Source: CAZSXS01 sp964611385
GTDB lineage: Bacteria > Bacillota > Clostridia > Lachnospirales > CAYPQA01
Length of the DNA: 23,682 nt
Direction of reading: 5' to 3'
NCBI GenBank assembly: GCA_964611385.1
Contig: CAZSXS010000058.1
Location: 1-23,682, forward strand
Shown one piece after another: positions 6,500 through 15,311 of this stretch (its first letter is position 1; every line of letters begins with the position of its first letter). The notes under the pieces were generated by a model. It saw only the letters and a program-made list of their open reading frames with translations. It had not been told where the DNA came from and did not search any database. The translations under genes were made by a program, and so were the position numbers.

Positions 6500-7483
6500 A
6501 TGAACATTATCCAAGTAGAGGGAGTAAGCAAGATCTTTCAAGTCAAACAAAAGGAAAAAGGCCTAAAGGGGAGCCTGCAAGCCATTTTGAAACCCAACTT
6601 TGTACGGAAAACGGCAGTTGCCGACTTGAGTTTTTCGGTTGAAAAAGGGCAGATGCTGGCCTTCATCGGTCCCAATGGCGCCGGTAAGAGTACAACCATT
6701 AAGATGCTGAGCGGTATATTGTACCGGGATACGGGGCGTATTGAGGTCTTGAACATTGACCCTACCAAAAATCGCAAGGCCCTGGCTTACCGGATCGGTA
6801 CGGTCTTTGGGCAAAAGGAGCAGCTGTGGATGCATTTGACGCCCTATGATAACTTTCGTTTCTTTGGGGCCATCTACGATCTTTCGGCGCAAAAGACAGA
6901 AGAAAGGATTCAGGAGCTTAGCAAGGTTTTTGAACTTTCTGAATTTATCAATACGTCGGTCAAAACGCTCTCTTTGGGCCAAAGAATCCGCTGTGAGATT
7001 GCGGCCTCTCTAATTCATAATCCGGAAATTCTGTTCTTGGATGAGCCCACCATTGGCTTGGATCCGGTGGTAAAGGAAAGCATACGGGAGCTAATTAAAA
7101 GGATGAATAGCCAGCTGCAAACCACGGTCTTTTTGACCAGTCACGACGTGGGAGATATCGAAAAGCTTTGCAAGCGGGTAATTATTATTAATAACGGACA
7201 AATGGTCATGGATTCTCATATTGATGCTTTGAGATACAACTATTTAAATAAGAAGATTATCGAAGTGAAGTTGAATGAAAAGGTAGACTTAAAAAATACA
7301 GAGGGCATTACCATTTTGAAGGATAAGGGCTATGCCTGTAAGCTGGAGTTGGACACCAAGAAGAAAAGTATTTCTGATGTATTTAAGCTTTTGGATATGG
7401 AAAAAGTGTTGGACATTACGATTTCCAATGTTCCTTTAGAAGAAATTATCTCAGGAATCTATAAGGAGGGCGGTAAGGAATGA
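6500..7483 (+). CDS. ABC-2 type export system ATPase
   Basis: This is the ATP-hydrolysing subunit of an export system, working at the inner face of the membrane with the two following permeases. The 327 residues contain Walker A GPNGAGKSTT (57-66), signature LSLGQR (157-162), Walker B ILFLDEP with catalytic Glu at 182, and the H-loop TSHDVGD. The ~30-residue N-terminal insert before the Walker region (KQKEKGLKGSLQAILKP) and the DrrA-like layout fit the ATPases paired with PF06182-type permeases. AAAGGAG lies well before the ATG, and the stop overlaps the next start (ATGA). The leader upstream suggests regulated read-through. The substrate is unknown; drug, peptide or lipid export are all possible. 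Confidence 0.92.
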   Translation: MNIIQVEGVSKIFQVKQKEKGLKGSLQAILKPNFVRKTAVADLSFSVEKGQMLAFIGPNGAGKSTTIKMLSGILYRDTGRIEVLNIDPTKNRKALAYRIGTVFGQKEQLWMHLTPYDNFRFFGAIYDLSAQKTEERIQELSKVFELSEFINTSVKTLSLGQRIRCEIAASLIHNPEILFLDEPTIGLDPVVKESIRELIKRMNSQLQTTVFLTSHDVGDIEKLCKRVIIINNGQMVMDSHIDALRYNYLNKKIIEVKLNEKVDLKNTEGITILKDKGYACKLELDTKKKSISDVFKLLDMEKVLDITISNVPLEEIISGIYKEGGKE

Positions 7484-8268
7484 GAAAGTACTTCGTCATT
7501 TTTCAAACCAGCCTCTTGACGAAACTTCAATACATGGGCAACCTCATGGGGCGAGTGATCCTATATGCTTTGATCGTTTTTATGCTTGCCCGTCTGTGGG
7601 TTTATATGTACGGCAGCGAAAACAGCCTCTCTGGTTACACCATTGAGCAAATGATCTGGTATGTGGTTGTGACGGAAATGATCTGGTTTAGTACCCGCTC
7701 GGGTTTTATCCGAACGGAGATCGCAAACGACATCAAAAGCGGAAAAATTGCTTATACTTTAAACAAGCCTTATAACTATATTTTTTATGTGCTGTCAAAA
7801 TACCTTGGGGAAACAGTGGTGGGCTTTGGTTTTAATATCCTTGTGGCACTTCTGATCGGCCTTGCTGTCAGCGGTCCCTTGCAGAGCTTCTCCCTCCTCT
7901 ATGCCCCCTTTATCCTACTTACCCTCATCCTGTCAACCATCGTCTCTGCGCTCATTTACTTGCTCATTGCCTTGGTTTCCTTCTGGTTTGAGGAAAACAT
8001 GCCCTTTATCTGGATTTATGAAAAGTTTGTTTTGATTCTGGGCATTATTTTTCCCATAGAAATTTTTCCAAAAAGCATTCAACCCATCATCAAGATCAGT
8101 CCCATCTATACCTCTATTTATGCTCCGGCCAAGATGACAGTGGATTTTACCTTTCCGGCATGGGTACAAATTACCCTTATGCAAGGGGCTTATCTTCTGG
8201 TGGTGTTGCTTTTGGTGACTGTAGTTTTTAGCAAAGGAGTGAAAAGATTAAATGTCAACGGCGGTTAA
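7480..8268 (+). CDS. ABC-2 family permease, first subunit
   Basis: A 262-residue polytopic membrane protein, with about six hydrophobic spans and a basic N-terminus (MRKYFVIFQTSLLTKLQYMGN) typical of the ABC-2 permease family formerly called DUF990 (PF06182). Such permeases occur in pairs with one ATPase, as here. Its start overlaps the ATPase stop by four bases, and AAGGAGG lies upstream inside the ATPase gene, so translation is probably coupled. It ends 17 bases inside the second permease gene. No substrate can be read from the sequence. Confidence 0.88.
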   Translation: MRKYFVIFQTSLLTKLQYMGNLMGRVILYALIVFMLARLWVYMYGSENSLSGYTIEQMIWYVVVTEMIWFSTRSGFIRTEIANDIKSGKIAYTLNKPYNYIFYVLSKYLGETVVGFGFNILVALLIGLAVSGPLQSFSLLYAPFILLTLILSTIVSALIYLLIALVSFWFEENMPFIWIYEKFVLILGIIFPIEIFPKSIQPIIKISPIYTSIYAPAKMTVDFTFPAWVQITLMQGAYLLVVLLLVTVVFSKGVKRLNVNGG

Positions 8269-9082
8269 GAAAGCATTTTATAAAACCTGGCTTGAAGACG
8301 TAAAGAAGCACTTGGCCTTTGTGGGCTTGTGTGTAAAGTACAATCTGACCAAGGAAATGGAAAATCGAGTGGCCTTTATCATGCAAGTGGTAGGGATGAT
8401 GCTGAATAATGGGATTATGCTGTTTCAATGGGTGATTTTATTTTCCTTGAAGGAGTCCATCGGCGGCCTAGGCTTTAAGGAGATCATGCTGCTCTGGGGA
8501 CTGGCCTCGTCTACCTTTGGATTTTCCCATGTTTTGTTTCTGAATACAACCTACATTTCCTCCTACATTACCGGCGGCAAACTGGACGCCTACCTGGTTC
8601 AGCCGAAAAACATTCTGGTAAATGTAGCCTGCTCCCGAATGAGTGTTTCCGCTCTAGGGGATATCCTGTACGGAATCTTGCTGGCCCTCTTTGCTTGGAA
8701 ATCAGGGCTTACTTTTTTCTTGTTTTTTTTCTTCACGGTTACCGGAGGAATTATACTGGCTGCCTTCTATACGATTAGCGGTTCCCTTGCCTTCTTTATC
8801 CTAAACTCAGACGACCTGACTGCCTCCATGAATATGATTTCTGTTACCTTTTCCACTTACCCAGAGGGACTGTTCAGCGGTGTTGTAAGATGGCTTCTCT
8901 TCACCCTTATTCCCGTAGGCTTTTCTGTTTATATCCCCATACGGGTGCTTCAAAGCTTTGACTGGACTTTGTTTTTGGCTGTCATTGGTTTTATGCTTTT
9001 GCTTGTAGGTCTTGCGGCTCTGATCTTTCGCAAAGGGTTACAGCGCTATAGTTCCAGCAGTAGTATGAGTTCTAGGTTATAG
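8252..9082 (+). CDS. ABC-2 family permease, second subunit
   Basis: A 276-residue membrane protein of the same general type as the preceding permease: about six spans after a soluble N-terminal stretch, with the conserved-looking YITGGKLDAYLVQPKN segment (first permease: IKSGKIAYTLNKPYN at the same place). The ATG follows AAAGGAGTG inside the end of the upstream gene. It probably pairs with that permease as a heterodimer in the membrane. The C-terminus is Ser-rich (SSSSSMSSRL). A terminator follows 214 bases later. Confidence 0.88.
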   Translation: MSTAVKKAFYKTWLEDVKKHLAFVGLCVKYNLTKEMENRVAFIMQVVGMMLNNGIMLFQWVILFSLKESIGGLGFKEIMLLWGLASSTFGFSHVLFLNTTYISSYITGGKLDAYLVQPKNILVNVACSRMSVSALGDILYGILLALFAWKSGLTFFLFFFFTVTGGIILAAFYTISGSLAFFILNSDDLTASMNMISVTFSTYPEGLFSGVVRWLLFTLIPVGFSVYIPIRVLQSFDWTLFLAVIGFMLLLVGLAALIFRKGLQRYSSSSSMSSRL

Positions 9083-9295
9083 AGCGATACTACAAACGGG
9101 CATTTATACATTGCATCATCCAAATAAAATGGATATCCACGCCAAACCTCAGAAGGGACACCACCCTACACTAGAATGGGTGTAAAGGGAGCCGCCTTGG
9201 CTACGATTTTATCTCAGGCTCTGTCAGCACTTTGAATCTTTCGCTTTCTTATTTCTGACAAAGCTCAAAAACACACTGCCAAGAAAGAACCAAAT
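9083..9295. other. Intergenic stretch behind the ABC operon
   Basis: No supported gene. An open frame on the plus strand ends at 9302 with a tail (FAFLFLTKLKNTLPRKNQIK) and a TAA set into the terminator arm in the same way as the toxin at 6090-6176. It has no start codon or ribosome binding site, so at best it is a decayed relative of that toxin. A weak hairpin (CACCC / GGGTG) lies around 9160-9180. Confidence 0.4.
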
Positions 9296-9340
9296 AAAAT
9301 AACCGCCCGGCTCTCTCAGGAGAACAGGCGGTTATTTTTA
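9296..9340. terminator. Terminator behind the ABC operon
   Basis: Arms AAAATAACCGCC (9296-9307) and GGCGGTTATTTT (9327-9338), followed by Ts; also usable on the other strand. The stem is nearly the same as that of the toxin-antitoxin terminator at 6053-6097. Confidence 0.85.
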
Positions 9341-9449
9341 TTAAATCTAGATGCACGAAAATTTTTGAAAGAACTAAATTTTGAAGGATGTCAATTATGT
9401 CGTGAGCTGTGTTGAATTCAAAGCATAGTTAGGAATAGACAATTGTTTT

Positions 9450-9726
9450 TTACACCTTATTGTTCAGATATTTGTGAAATTCTCGAAGTATGAAAGATGA
9501 CATGTCGTCCAAATGAGCTATGTGTAGATGCAGAAATTGGTTACGTAATTTTGGATCATACATAAGAACATGATTTCTAAGCCAAAGTCCAAGCCCAAAA
9601 TGATACTTCTGTAAATCGGTTATTGGTGATTTTTTAAAGTATCAATGTCTACTGGTGAAAATGTCTGTTCCAGTATTGCATATACTCTTATTAGATCAAA
9701 GTTAAATAGTTTATCTTCTTTCACAG
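9450..9726 (-). pseudogene. Frameshifted small gene, DUF6794-like
   Basis: The product would be about 92 residues. From GTG at 9726, preceded by AGAGGTG, the frame must shift twice by one base to be read through. Adding one A to the A run after the start and one A to the A6 run near 9632 gives a continuous protein with KEDKLFNFDLIRVYAILEQT, then KYHFGLGLWLRNH, then HLDDMSSFILREFHKYLNN and a stop at 9450. HFGLGLW-RN and the HPDDMSS-ILREFHKYL-type ending are the pattern of small DUF6794-like proteins of Firmicutes. Both breaks are in A homopolymers, so a sequencing artefact is possible as well as real decay. It faces the XRE regulator across a palindromic region. Function unknown. Confidence 0.6.
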
Positions 9727-9750
9727 TAACACCTCTGCTCCACTATTAGA

Positions 9751-9804
9751 GCAATTATAACAGTAGTAAGCTATATAATCAATAAAAATTGCTCCGATAT
9801 CGGA
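9751..9804. promoter_or_regulatory. Palindromic control region before the XRE gene
   Basis: A perfect 12-base palindrome TCCGATATCGGA (9793-9804) lies 18 bases before the XRE start codon, and an inverted pair GAGCAATT / AATTGCTC (about 9751-9758 and 9787-9794) brackets an AT-rich stretch that could hold the promoter. The placement suggests autoregulation by the XRE protein, possibly also of the divergent gene. Confidence 0.5.
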
Positions 9805-9821
9805 ACTAAGAAGGTGGTCAG

Positions 9822-10052
9822 ATGGAACAAGGTATCAAAGCGGATAAAAGTATTGGTGATCATATAAAATCCGCACGAATTGCAAAAAACATGACACAAG
9901 AACAACTATCCGCAAAATTACAAACAATTGGCTGTGACGTATCTAGAGGGACACTAGCAAAGATTGAAGCAGGAATCAGACATGTTTCAGTTGAGGAATT
10001 ACGCTGTTTAAAAGTAGTATTGGATATTAAATATGATGAAGTTTTTGTATGA
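9822..10052 (+). CDS. XRE-family transcriptional regulator
   Basis: A 76-residue protein that is almost entirely one helix-turn-helix of the Cro/C1 type: IGDHIKSARIAKNMTQEQLS (about 11-30), a second helix with VSRGTLAKIEAGIRH, and a final ELRCLKVVLDIKYDEVF typical of the family. It has no effector domain. AAGGTGG before the ATG serves as the ribosome binding site. It is likely a repressor of its own promoter and perhaps of the frameshifted gene that faces it. Confidence 0.9.
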   Translation: MEQGIKADKSIGDHIKSARIAKNMTQEQLSAKLQTIGCDVSRGTLAKIEAGIRHVSVEELRCLKVVLDIKYDEVFV

Positions 10053-10339
10053 AATGGTAGCTTTGAGTGAGCTTTACATTTCTGTTGAACTCAATGAAAA
10101 ATTAACTGAGTAACCATTCTATTTGCTGATACCGCATTTGATCAGGACATGTGGTCTATGTCAATTCAGCTGTCTGAATAAATTAAATTAATTCTAACAG
10201 AAAAGGCATCCAAACCATAATGCTACATTGGTTTGGATGCCTTTTTTCATTTTTCTTCTACGGGATCCTCAAGTCAAATCTTATGATACTGAAGCTACAA
10301 TACCAAAACAAATCAAAGCGTTACTATTCCAAATCCAAC
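10053..10339. other. Intergenic region between the XRE gene and pepF
   Basis: Apart from the two-way terminator at 10201-10245, I see only AT-rich sequence with a short palindrome AATTAAATTAATT near 10183. No gene is supported. Confidence 0.6.
10201..10245. terminator. Two-way terminator between the XRE gene and pepF
   Basis: Perfect 17-base arms AAAAGGCATCCAAACCA (10201-10217) and its complement (10229-10245) with T runs outward on both strands. It can end both converging transcripts. Confidence 0.9.
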
Positions 10340-12106
10340 CTAAATCTCCAACTCCCCAATCAATCGCTCAAATAGAGCCATGCTATCTCGGATAGGTTCG
10401 GGGCCGGACATGTCTACTCCGGCTTTTTTGAGGATATTGATCGAATAGTCGCTGCTGCCGCTCTTTAGAAATTCAATATAATCCTTGGCAGCATCAGGGC
10501 TTTTGAGAATTTTCTGAGATAAGGCCATGGAAGCCGCAAAGCCGGTTGCATATTGATAGACGTAGAAAGCGCTGTAGAAATGGGGGATCCTAGACCATTC
10601 CATGGCGATCTGCTCGTCAATGATGATGTTCTTTCCGAAATATTTTTCATTCAGACCCTTGTATAGTTCACATAAGGCGTTTACAGTCAAAGGTTCACCC
10701 TTCTCGGCCATTTCATGAGTCATAAGCTCAAACTCCGCAAACATGGTCTGACGGAACATGGTTCCCTTAAATTGCTCAAGAAACTGATTGATTAAGTATT
10801 CTTTTTTGGCTTTCTCTTTCGTGTCTTGAAGCAAGTGTTCCATCAAGAGCGCTTCGTTGACCGTAGAGGCGACCTCCGCCAAAAACATGGTGTAATCCGA
10901 ATAAATAGGGGGCTGGTGTTTCCAGGTGTAGTAATTGTGCATGGCGTGTCCCATTTCATGCGCTAGGGTGAAGCAGTCATCCAGCTTGTTTTCGTAGTTC
11001 AAGAGGACAAAGGGGTGACTGCCATAAGCACCCCAGCAGTAAGCGCCGCTGTGCTTTCCTTCGTTCTCATAAACGTCTATCCAACCCTTCTCAAAGCCTT
11101 CCTTGATTCCGCTCAAATAGTCTTCTCCAAGTGGGGCAAGTCCTTTCAGCACCAGAGCCTTGGCTTCTTCATAATTCACCTTGGCATCCACTTCCTTGAC
11201 TATGGGGGCGTAGATGTCATACATATGCAGTTCAGAAACGCCTAGTCGCTTCTTTCGTAGATCGACATAGCGGTGCATCAGGGGCAAGTACTCATGGATG
11301 GTATCTACTAGGTTTTTGTAAACTTCTAAGGGGATGTTGTTGCCAAACAAAGAAGCTTCCATGGAAGAATTGTACTTTCTGGTTTTGGCGAAGAAAATGT
11401 CCGCTTTTACTGAAGCATTGTAGGTGGCGGCCAGCGTGTTTTTCTGCTTGTAGTAAGCCTCATACAGCTTTTTGAAGGCTGCTTCTCGAACCGTACGGTT
11501 TTCGGACTCCATAAAGGCTCGATAACGTGCATGGGTAAGCTCTGTTTCAACACCGTTTTCATCCAAAACCGTACCAAATTTCATATCTGCGTCGTTGATC
11601 ATGGAAAAGATGGTATCCGCTCCATTTCCAACCTCATGAGCATTGGCCAAAATCTCCTCCAGCTCTTGAGACAAGATATGGGCTTTCTGACGACATACAT
11701 CCTCAATGTAGTGCTTATAGAGACTTAAGGCACTGTCCTTGGTAAGAGCTAAGAACGCCTCTTCTTCCATTTCAAGCATCTCCGGCTCAATAAAGGCGGT
11801 GGCAGCGCTTAGCTTTACGGAGAGTCCTTCAGATCGGTCTGCATAACCTTGATAGATAGACTCTCCCATGTCCTCATGAAGCTTCATGTGGGCATAGACA
11901 TAGAGTCTATTCAGTTCTATGGACAGTTCTTCTCTTGCTTGCAGGCATTCCGCCAGCTTTCCCTTCCCCAAAAGCCCTTTAAAGTGGCTCAAGTCCGGAA
12001 TTTTTTCTTTCAGGCTCTCAAAGCTCTTTTCCCAAAGCTCATTGGTTTCGTACAAGTCGTTCATTTTCCATTGGTAACAGCTTTCAATTTCATTTCGTTT
12101 TTTCAT
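10340..12106 (-). CDS. pepF: Oligoendopeptidase F (M3 family zinc peptidase)
   Basis: This cytosolic metallopeptidase cuts short peptides of roughly 7-17 residues. The 588-residue length is normal. The zinc site HEMGH (383-387), within TLAHEMGHAMHNYYT, followed by the Glu of FLAEVASTVNEALLMEHLL, gives the M3 pattern. IEFLKSGSSDYSINILKKAG near the end is typical of PepF. I place the start at ATG 12106, with GGAGGT ideally spaced before it; the ATG 12 bases upstream overlaps that site and is less likely. It follows the HD-GYP gene by 32 bases on the same strand and is probably co-transcribed with it. Confidence 0.95.
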   Translation of the reverse strand: MKKRNEIESCYQWKMNDLYETNELWEKSFESLKEKIPDLSHFKGLLGKGKLAECLQAREELSIELNRLYVYAHMKLHEDMGESIYQGYADRSEGLSVKLSAATAFIEPEMLEMEEEAFLALTKDSALSLYKHYIEDVCRQKAHILSQELEEILANAHEVGNGADTIFSMINDADMKFGTVLDENGVETELTHARYRAFMESENRTVREAAFKKLYEAYYKQKNTLAATYNASVKADIFFAKTRKYNSSMEASLFGNNIPLEVYKNLVDTIHEYLPLMHRYVDLRKKRLGVSELHMYDIYAPIVKEVDAKVNYEEAKALVLKGLAPLGEDYLSGIKEGFEKGWIDVYENEGKHSGAYCWGAYGSHPFVLLNYENKLDDCFTLAHEMGHAMHNYYTWKHQPPIYSDYTMFLAEVASTVNEALLMEHLLQDTKEKAKKEYLINQFLEQFKGTMFRQTMFAEFELMTHEMAEKGEPLTVNALCELYKGLNEKYFGKNIIIDEQIAMEWSRIPHFYSAFYVYQYATGFAASMALSQKILKSPDAAKDYIEFLKSGSSDYSINILKKAGVDMSGPEPIRDSMALFERLIGELEI

Positions 12107-12120
12107 GACTACCTCCATTT

Positions 12121-12133
12121 ACGCCTTCGGCGT
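12121..12133 (-). other. Small hairpin between the HD-GYP gene and pepF
   Basis: ACGCC-TTC-GGCGT is a tight 5-bp stem with a stable tri-loop in the 32-base gap. It has no T run, so it is not a terminator; it could tune message stability or translation of pepF. Confidence 0.4.
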
Positions 12134-12138
12134 CCTTC

Positions 12139-13236
12139 TTATTCATCAAAGACCAAACGTACACAATGAAAGTTTTTATCTGTTTTGATTACATTGCTGT
12201 TTACTTCAACAATCGGAAACTCCAAATCATTGGCTACAACAAATCGAGTGGTGCCAATAGAACCATCGGATAAGAGTACTGCTTTATTCAAAAGTTCATA
12301 GGGCATATTTCGGGTGAAAACATCCACCAAGAAAATATCCAGGTCAGAAAACTGCATCTTTGCTAGCTGAGACAGAATGAGGAAAGGATTGCTGGGATCC
12401 TTGTAACAACGCTTCGAAACCATCGCATCGTAAATATCCGAGATGGCTGTAATTCTTGCATAGAGGGAGAGTTGATTCACGTTGATCCCGTCAGGATAAC
12501 CGGTGCCGTTCATACGTTCGTGGTGATGACGAGCAGCAAGCTTGACTTCCTCAGGGAAATTACCTTCATTGCTTAAAAGCTCGTAAGAGTAGATGGTGTG
12601 CTGTTTCATAATTTCAAATTCTTCGGCATTCAACTTTCTGGGGGCATCCAGTATTTCTTTGGGGATTTTTACTTTGCCGATGTCATGAACCAGACCCGAC
12701 ATGACTAAGAGGTCAATATCCTCTTGAGGTAGTTTTAACCATTTACCAAAAAGTCCATTGATAAACCCTACATTCACGCTATGTCTTTGCAAATACTCAT
12801 TGATTAGATTGGGAGCATTAATGCATTGAAAAATAAGCCCCTGGTCTACAGAAGCCAATTTTTCCAACATATCGTTGGTGATCTGCTCAGTTTCGGACTT
12901 AGAAACACTTTTTCGCTCTTCGATTTCCCGCAAATAATCCTTGGTCTTTTCTGTGGTCTTCGCGTAACCGGTCTTTTCTTCTATAAATTTTTGACTGAAC
13001 TCTTTGGGTGTAGCTTTATGTTCAATGAGCATCCCGTAGGTTTTTGAAGAAACTCGGATGTTTCGATTGTAGTTATTATATTTTTTGATGGAGTTAATTC
13101 GATCATTGGTTAAAACCACGCCCTTAGTTACTAGCTTAATTGTTCCGTCATAATTATAGATATCGTCGCTTACTTTCAAGCCTTCAAACAGAAATTCAAT
13201 CGCTATTGGTTTTAAAGAATCTGAATTATTATTCAT
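12139..13236 (-). CDS. HD-GYP domain c-di-GMP phosphodiesterase
   Basis: A 365-residue cytosolic protein; no membrane span is visible. An N-terminal ~110-residue region of unknown function precedes a helical linker, then the HD-GYP domain. This has HDIGK (184-188), the His cluster HHHERMNGTGYPDG (237-250, with GYP at 246-248) and YARITAISDIYDAM. These are the metal-binding residues of active enzymes that hydrolyse c-di-GMP, so it is probably catalytic. A C-terminal ~60 residues (GTTRFVVANDLEFPIVEV) resembles the beta-rich tail found in several clostridial HD-GYP proteins. ATG follows AAGGAAGGGG. It heads a two-gene unit with pepF and is divergent from the ABC exporter. Confidence 0.93.
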   Translation of the reverse strand: MNNNSDSLKPIAIEFLFEGLKVSDDIYNYDGTIKLVTKGVVLTNDRINSIKKYNNYNRNIRVSSKTYGMLIEHKATPKEFSQKFIEEKTGYAKTTEKTKDYLREIEERKSVSKSETEQITNDMLEKLASVDQGLIFQCINAPNLINEYLQRHSVNVGFINGLFGKWLKLPQEDIDLLVMSGLVHDIGKVKIPKEILDAPRKLNAEEFEIMKQHTIYSYELLSNEGNFPEEVKLAARHHHERMNGTGYPDGINVNQLSLYARITAISDIYDAMVSKRCYKDPSNPFLILSQLAKMQFSDLDIFLVDVFTRNMPYELLNKAVLLSDGSIGTTRFVVANDLEFPIVEVNSNVIKTDKNFHCVRLVFDE

Positions 13237-13294
13237 TTTGTTCCCCTTCCTTTTTTGCTAAGAACTTTTATGGCGTGCTGATTTCTACGTCCAT

Positions 13295-13322
13295 ATTCTA
13301 CCATAAAAAAAAATAAATTCAA
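13295..13322 (-). promoter_or_regulatory. Promoter for the HD-GYP/pepF unit
   Basis: On the minus strand TTGAAT (13322-13317), a 16-base spacer with a long T run, and TAGAAT (13300-13295) with TGG before it (extended -10). The start near 13288 gives a ~50-base leader. Confidence 0.5.
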
Positions 13323-13449
13323 ACAAATTTTATGAAGGCTTCACAAAATCTTTGTTGCTTTTTATGGTGAGAATTTTTTTACATTTAGATGAAAACTTTT
13401 CTTTCTTATTATATTACCAAGTTTTACAAAAATTAGTCATCAGATTTTC

Positions 13450-13477
13450 TTGACAGAATCTTTTCATTTGGTATGAT
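13450..13477 (+). promoter_or_regulatory. Sigma-A promoter for the ABC exporter
   Basis: TTGACA at 13450-13455, a 16-base spacer, TATGAT at 13472-13477 with TGG before it. The -10 box covers the first in-frame ATG (13473), which therefore cannot be the start and supports 13509 as the start codon. Confidence 0.7.
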
Positions 13478-13508
13478 ACCTACCAAAAAAGACCACAAGG
13501 AGGGACTC

Positions 13509-15236
13509 ATGATTCAAGGAATCAAAAAAATGTTAAAGCTTGCACTGCCCTTTAAAGGCTTGCTGACTGTTGCGACCCTTGCCATGCTGCTGATGACGAC
13601 GCTGAATATTTTTACGCCGTGGATAGTAAGAAGCTTGACTGGAAGGCTGGAGCTAGGTCTTGTTCAAAACAAAGATCTGGTTTTTTACGCAGTCACGCTG
13701 GCTAGTATTTATTTTGTGCGGGCCTTTTGTCGTTTTCTGGCACAGCAGTTGGCTCATACGGCAGCCTGGCAGTTGGTACCCAACATTCGAGCCCAGCTGT
13801 ATGATCATCTGCAGCATATGTCCGCTGCTTTTTTTCATGACAAGCAGACCGGCCAGTTGATGAGCCGCATTGTCAATGATACAGACAAGCTGGAAACCCT
13901 CATCGCTCACGCCATCCCCGACTTTGTTATCAGTATTCTAACCTTTATCGGTGTACTGTCAGCGCTTCTGTTTATTCAACCCACCATCACTTTGCTGACC
14001 TTTATTCCGGTACCCTTTCTCTTCGTGGCAGGGTTTATTTTCACCAAAAAAATCAACCCAGTATTTAAAAAGGCAACTGCTTACCTGGGAGAGTACAACG
14101 GCATCATCCAGGATAATCTCTCCGGCTTGAAGGAAATTCAAGCCTTTTGTCGGGAAGCCTCTGAGTATGAACGGGTCAAGTCCCGTTCCGACCGGTACAG
14201 TAAGGAAATCATCCGTGCCCTTAAGTTCAGTGCCATTTTTCATAGCACTACAGAGTTCTTTGTTTCCTTGGGGAGCATTGTGGTCATTGGCTTTGGGGGG
14301 TACTTGGCCTCTCAGGGCGACCTGAGAATCTCCGACATTATGGCCTTTATGATGTACCTTGGCCTTTTCTATCAGCCCATTCAAACCCTGGCCAGAGTGC
14401 TGGAAGATTTGCAGTCTGCCTGGGCCGGTGCCTCCAGGGTTTTTGAGATCTTGGACACCAAGAGTGATATCGTAGATGCCCCCAATGCAACGCCCTTGAG
14501 CAACGTGGTAGGTAAGGTCACCTTTGAAAACATCAGCTTTTCCTATTCCGACGAACGTAATGTGCTAAACGGGATTAACCTGGAGATTGCCCCCAAAGAA
14601 ACCATTGCTATCGTGGGGCCAACAGGGGTCGGAAAAACGACCATCATCAATTTGCTTATGCGCTTCTATGATCCCCAGGGCGGGCGGGTTCTGATAGACG
14701 GCTGTGACTTAAAGGAAAGGAACCTCGAATCCATACGAAAAAATGTTTCCGTGGTGTTACAGGATATCTTTTTGTTTAACGGTTCGATTAAGGATAATAT
14801 CCTTTATTCTCACCCTGAAGCAACAGAGGAAGAAATCATAGCAGCCTCCAAGGCCGCACAAATTCACGACTACATAAGCACCTTGCCCAATGGCTACGAT
14901 ACCCTGATCGGCGAAAGGGGTGTAAAGCTCTCCGGTGGTCAAAAACAACGCTTAAGCATCGCAAGAGCCATCTGCCGCAAAACCCCTATTTTAATTCTGG
15001 ATGAAGCCACCTCAGCAGTCGATACAGAAACTGAAAGAGAAATCCAAAACGCCATCACCCAGCTTGGAGGAAGCTGTACCATGATCATCATCGCCCACCG
15101 GCTTTCTACTATTAAAAATGCCGATCGTATCGTTGTACTAAAAGAAGGCCAAATCGCAGAACTCGGAAACCATAGTGAATTGATGGCCCAAAACGGACTG
15201 TATAAGCGCCTGGTAGAAGCACAAACCGAACTGTAA
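13509..15236 (+). CDS. ABC exporter, fused membrane and ATPase domains (MsbA/LmrA type)
   Basis: A 575-residue half-transporter that probably forms a homodimer in the membrane. Residues about 1-310 hold six spans with the family motif HDKQTGQLMSRIVNDTDKLE in the first cytoplasmic loop region. The ATPase domain has Walker A GPTGVGKTT (about 370), Q-loop, signature LSGGQKQRLSIARAI, Walker B ILILDEATSAVD (about 497) and H-loop IIIAHRLSTI. Start chosen at 13509 because AAGGAGGG lies 6 bases before it and the promoter overlaps the longer frame. Export of a lipid or drug is typical, but the substrate is unknown. It is followed 75 bases later by sleC, with no terminator seen between. Confidence 0.93.
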   Translation: MIQGIKKMLKLALPFKGLLTVATLAMLLMTTLNIFTPWIVRSLTGRLELGLVQNKDLVFYAVTLASIYFVRAFCRFLAQQLAHTAAWQLVPNIRAQLYDHLQHMSAAFFHDKQTGQLMSRIVNDTDKLETLIAHAIPDFVISILTFIGVLSALLFIQPTITLLTFIPVPFLFVAGFIFTKKINPVFKKATAYLGEYNGIIQDNLSGLKEIQAFCREASEYERVKSRSDRYSKEIIRALKFSAIFHSTTEFFVSLGSIVVIGFGGYLASQGDLRISDIMAFMMYLGLFYQPIQTLARVLEDLQSAWAGASRVFEILDTKSDIVDAPNATPLSNVVGKVTFENISFSYSDERNVLNGINLEIAPKETIAIVGPTGVGKTTIINLLMRFYDPQGGRVLIDGCDLKERNLESIRKNVSVVLQDIFLFNGSIKDNILYSHPEATEEEIIAASKAAQIHDYISTLPNGYDTLIGERGVKLSGGQKQRLSIARAICRKTPILILDEATSAVDTETEREIQNAITQLGGSCTMIIIAHRLSTIKNADRIVVLKEGQIAELGNHSELMAQNGLYKRLVEAQTEL

Positions 15237-15262
15237 CAGCAACAAGCCCTTTGACATAAGCT

Positions 15263-15293
15263 ACTATATGAACGCTCACGAATGCCATACATA
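15263..15293 (+). promoter_or_regulatory. Possible sporulation (sigma-E-like) promoter of sleC
   Basis: CATACATA (15286-15293) resembles the sigma-E -10 (CATACAAT), and CTATATG lies about 15 bases upstream. The match is partial, and read-through from the ABC exporter is also possible. Confidence 0.3.
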
Positions 15294-15311
15294 CTCAAAG
15301 GGGGTAAGCAT

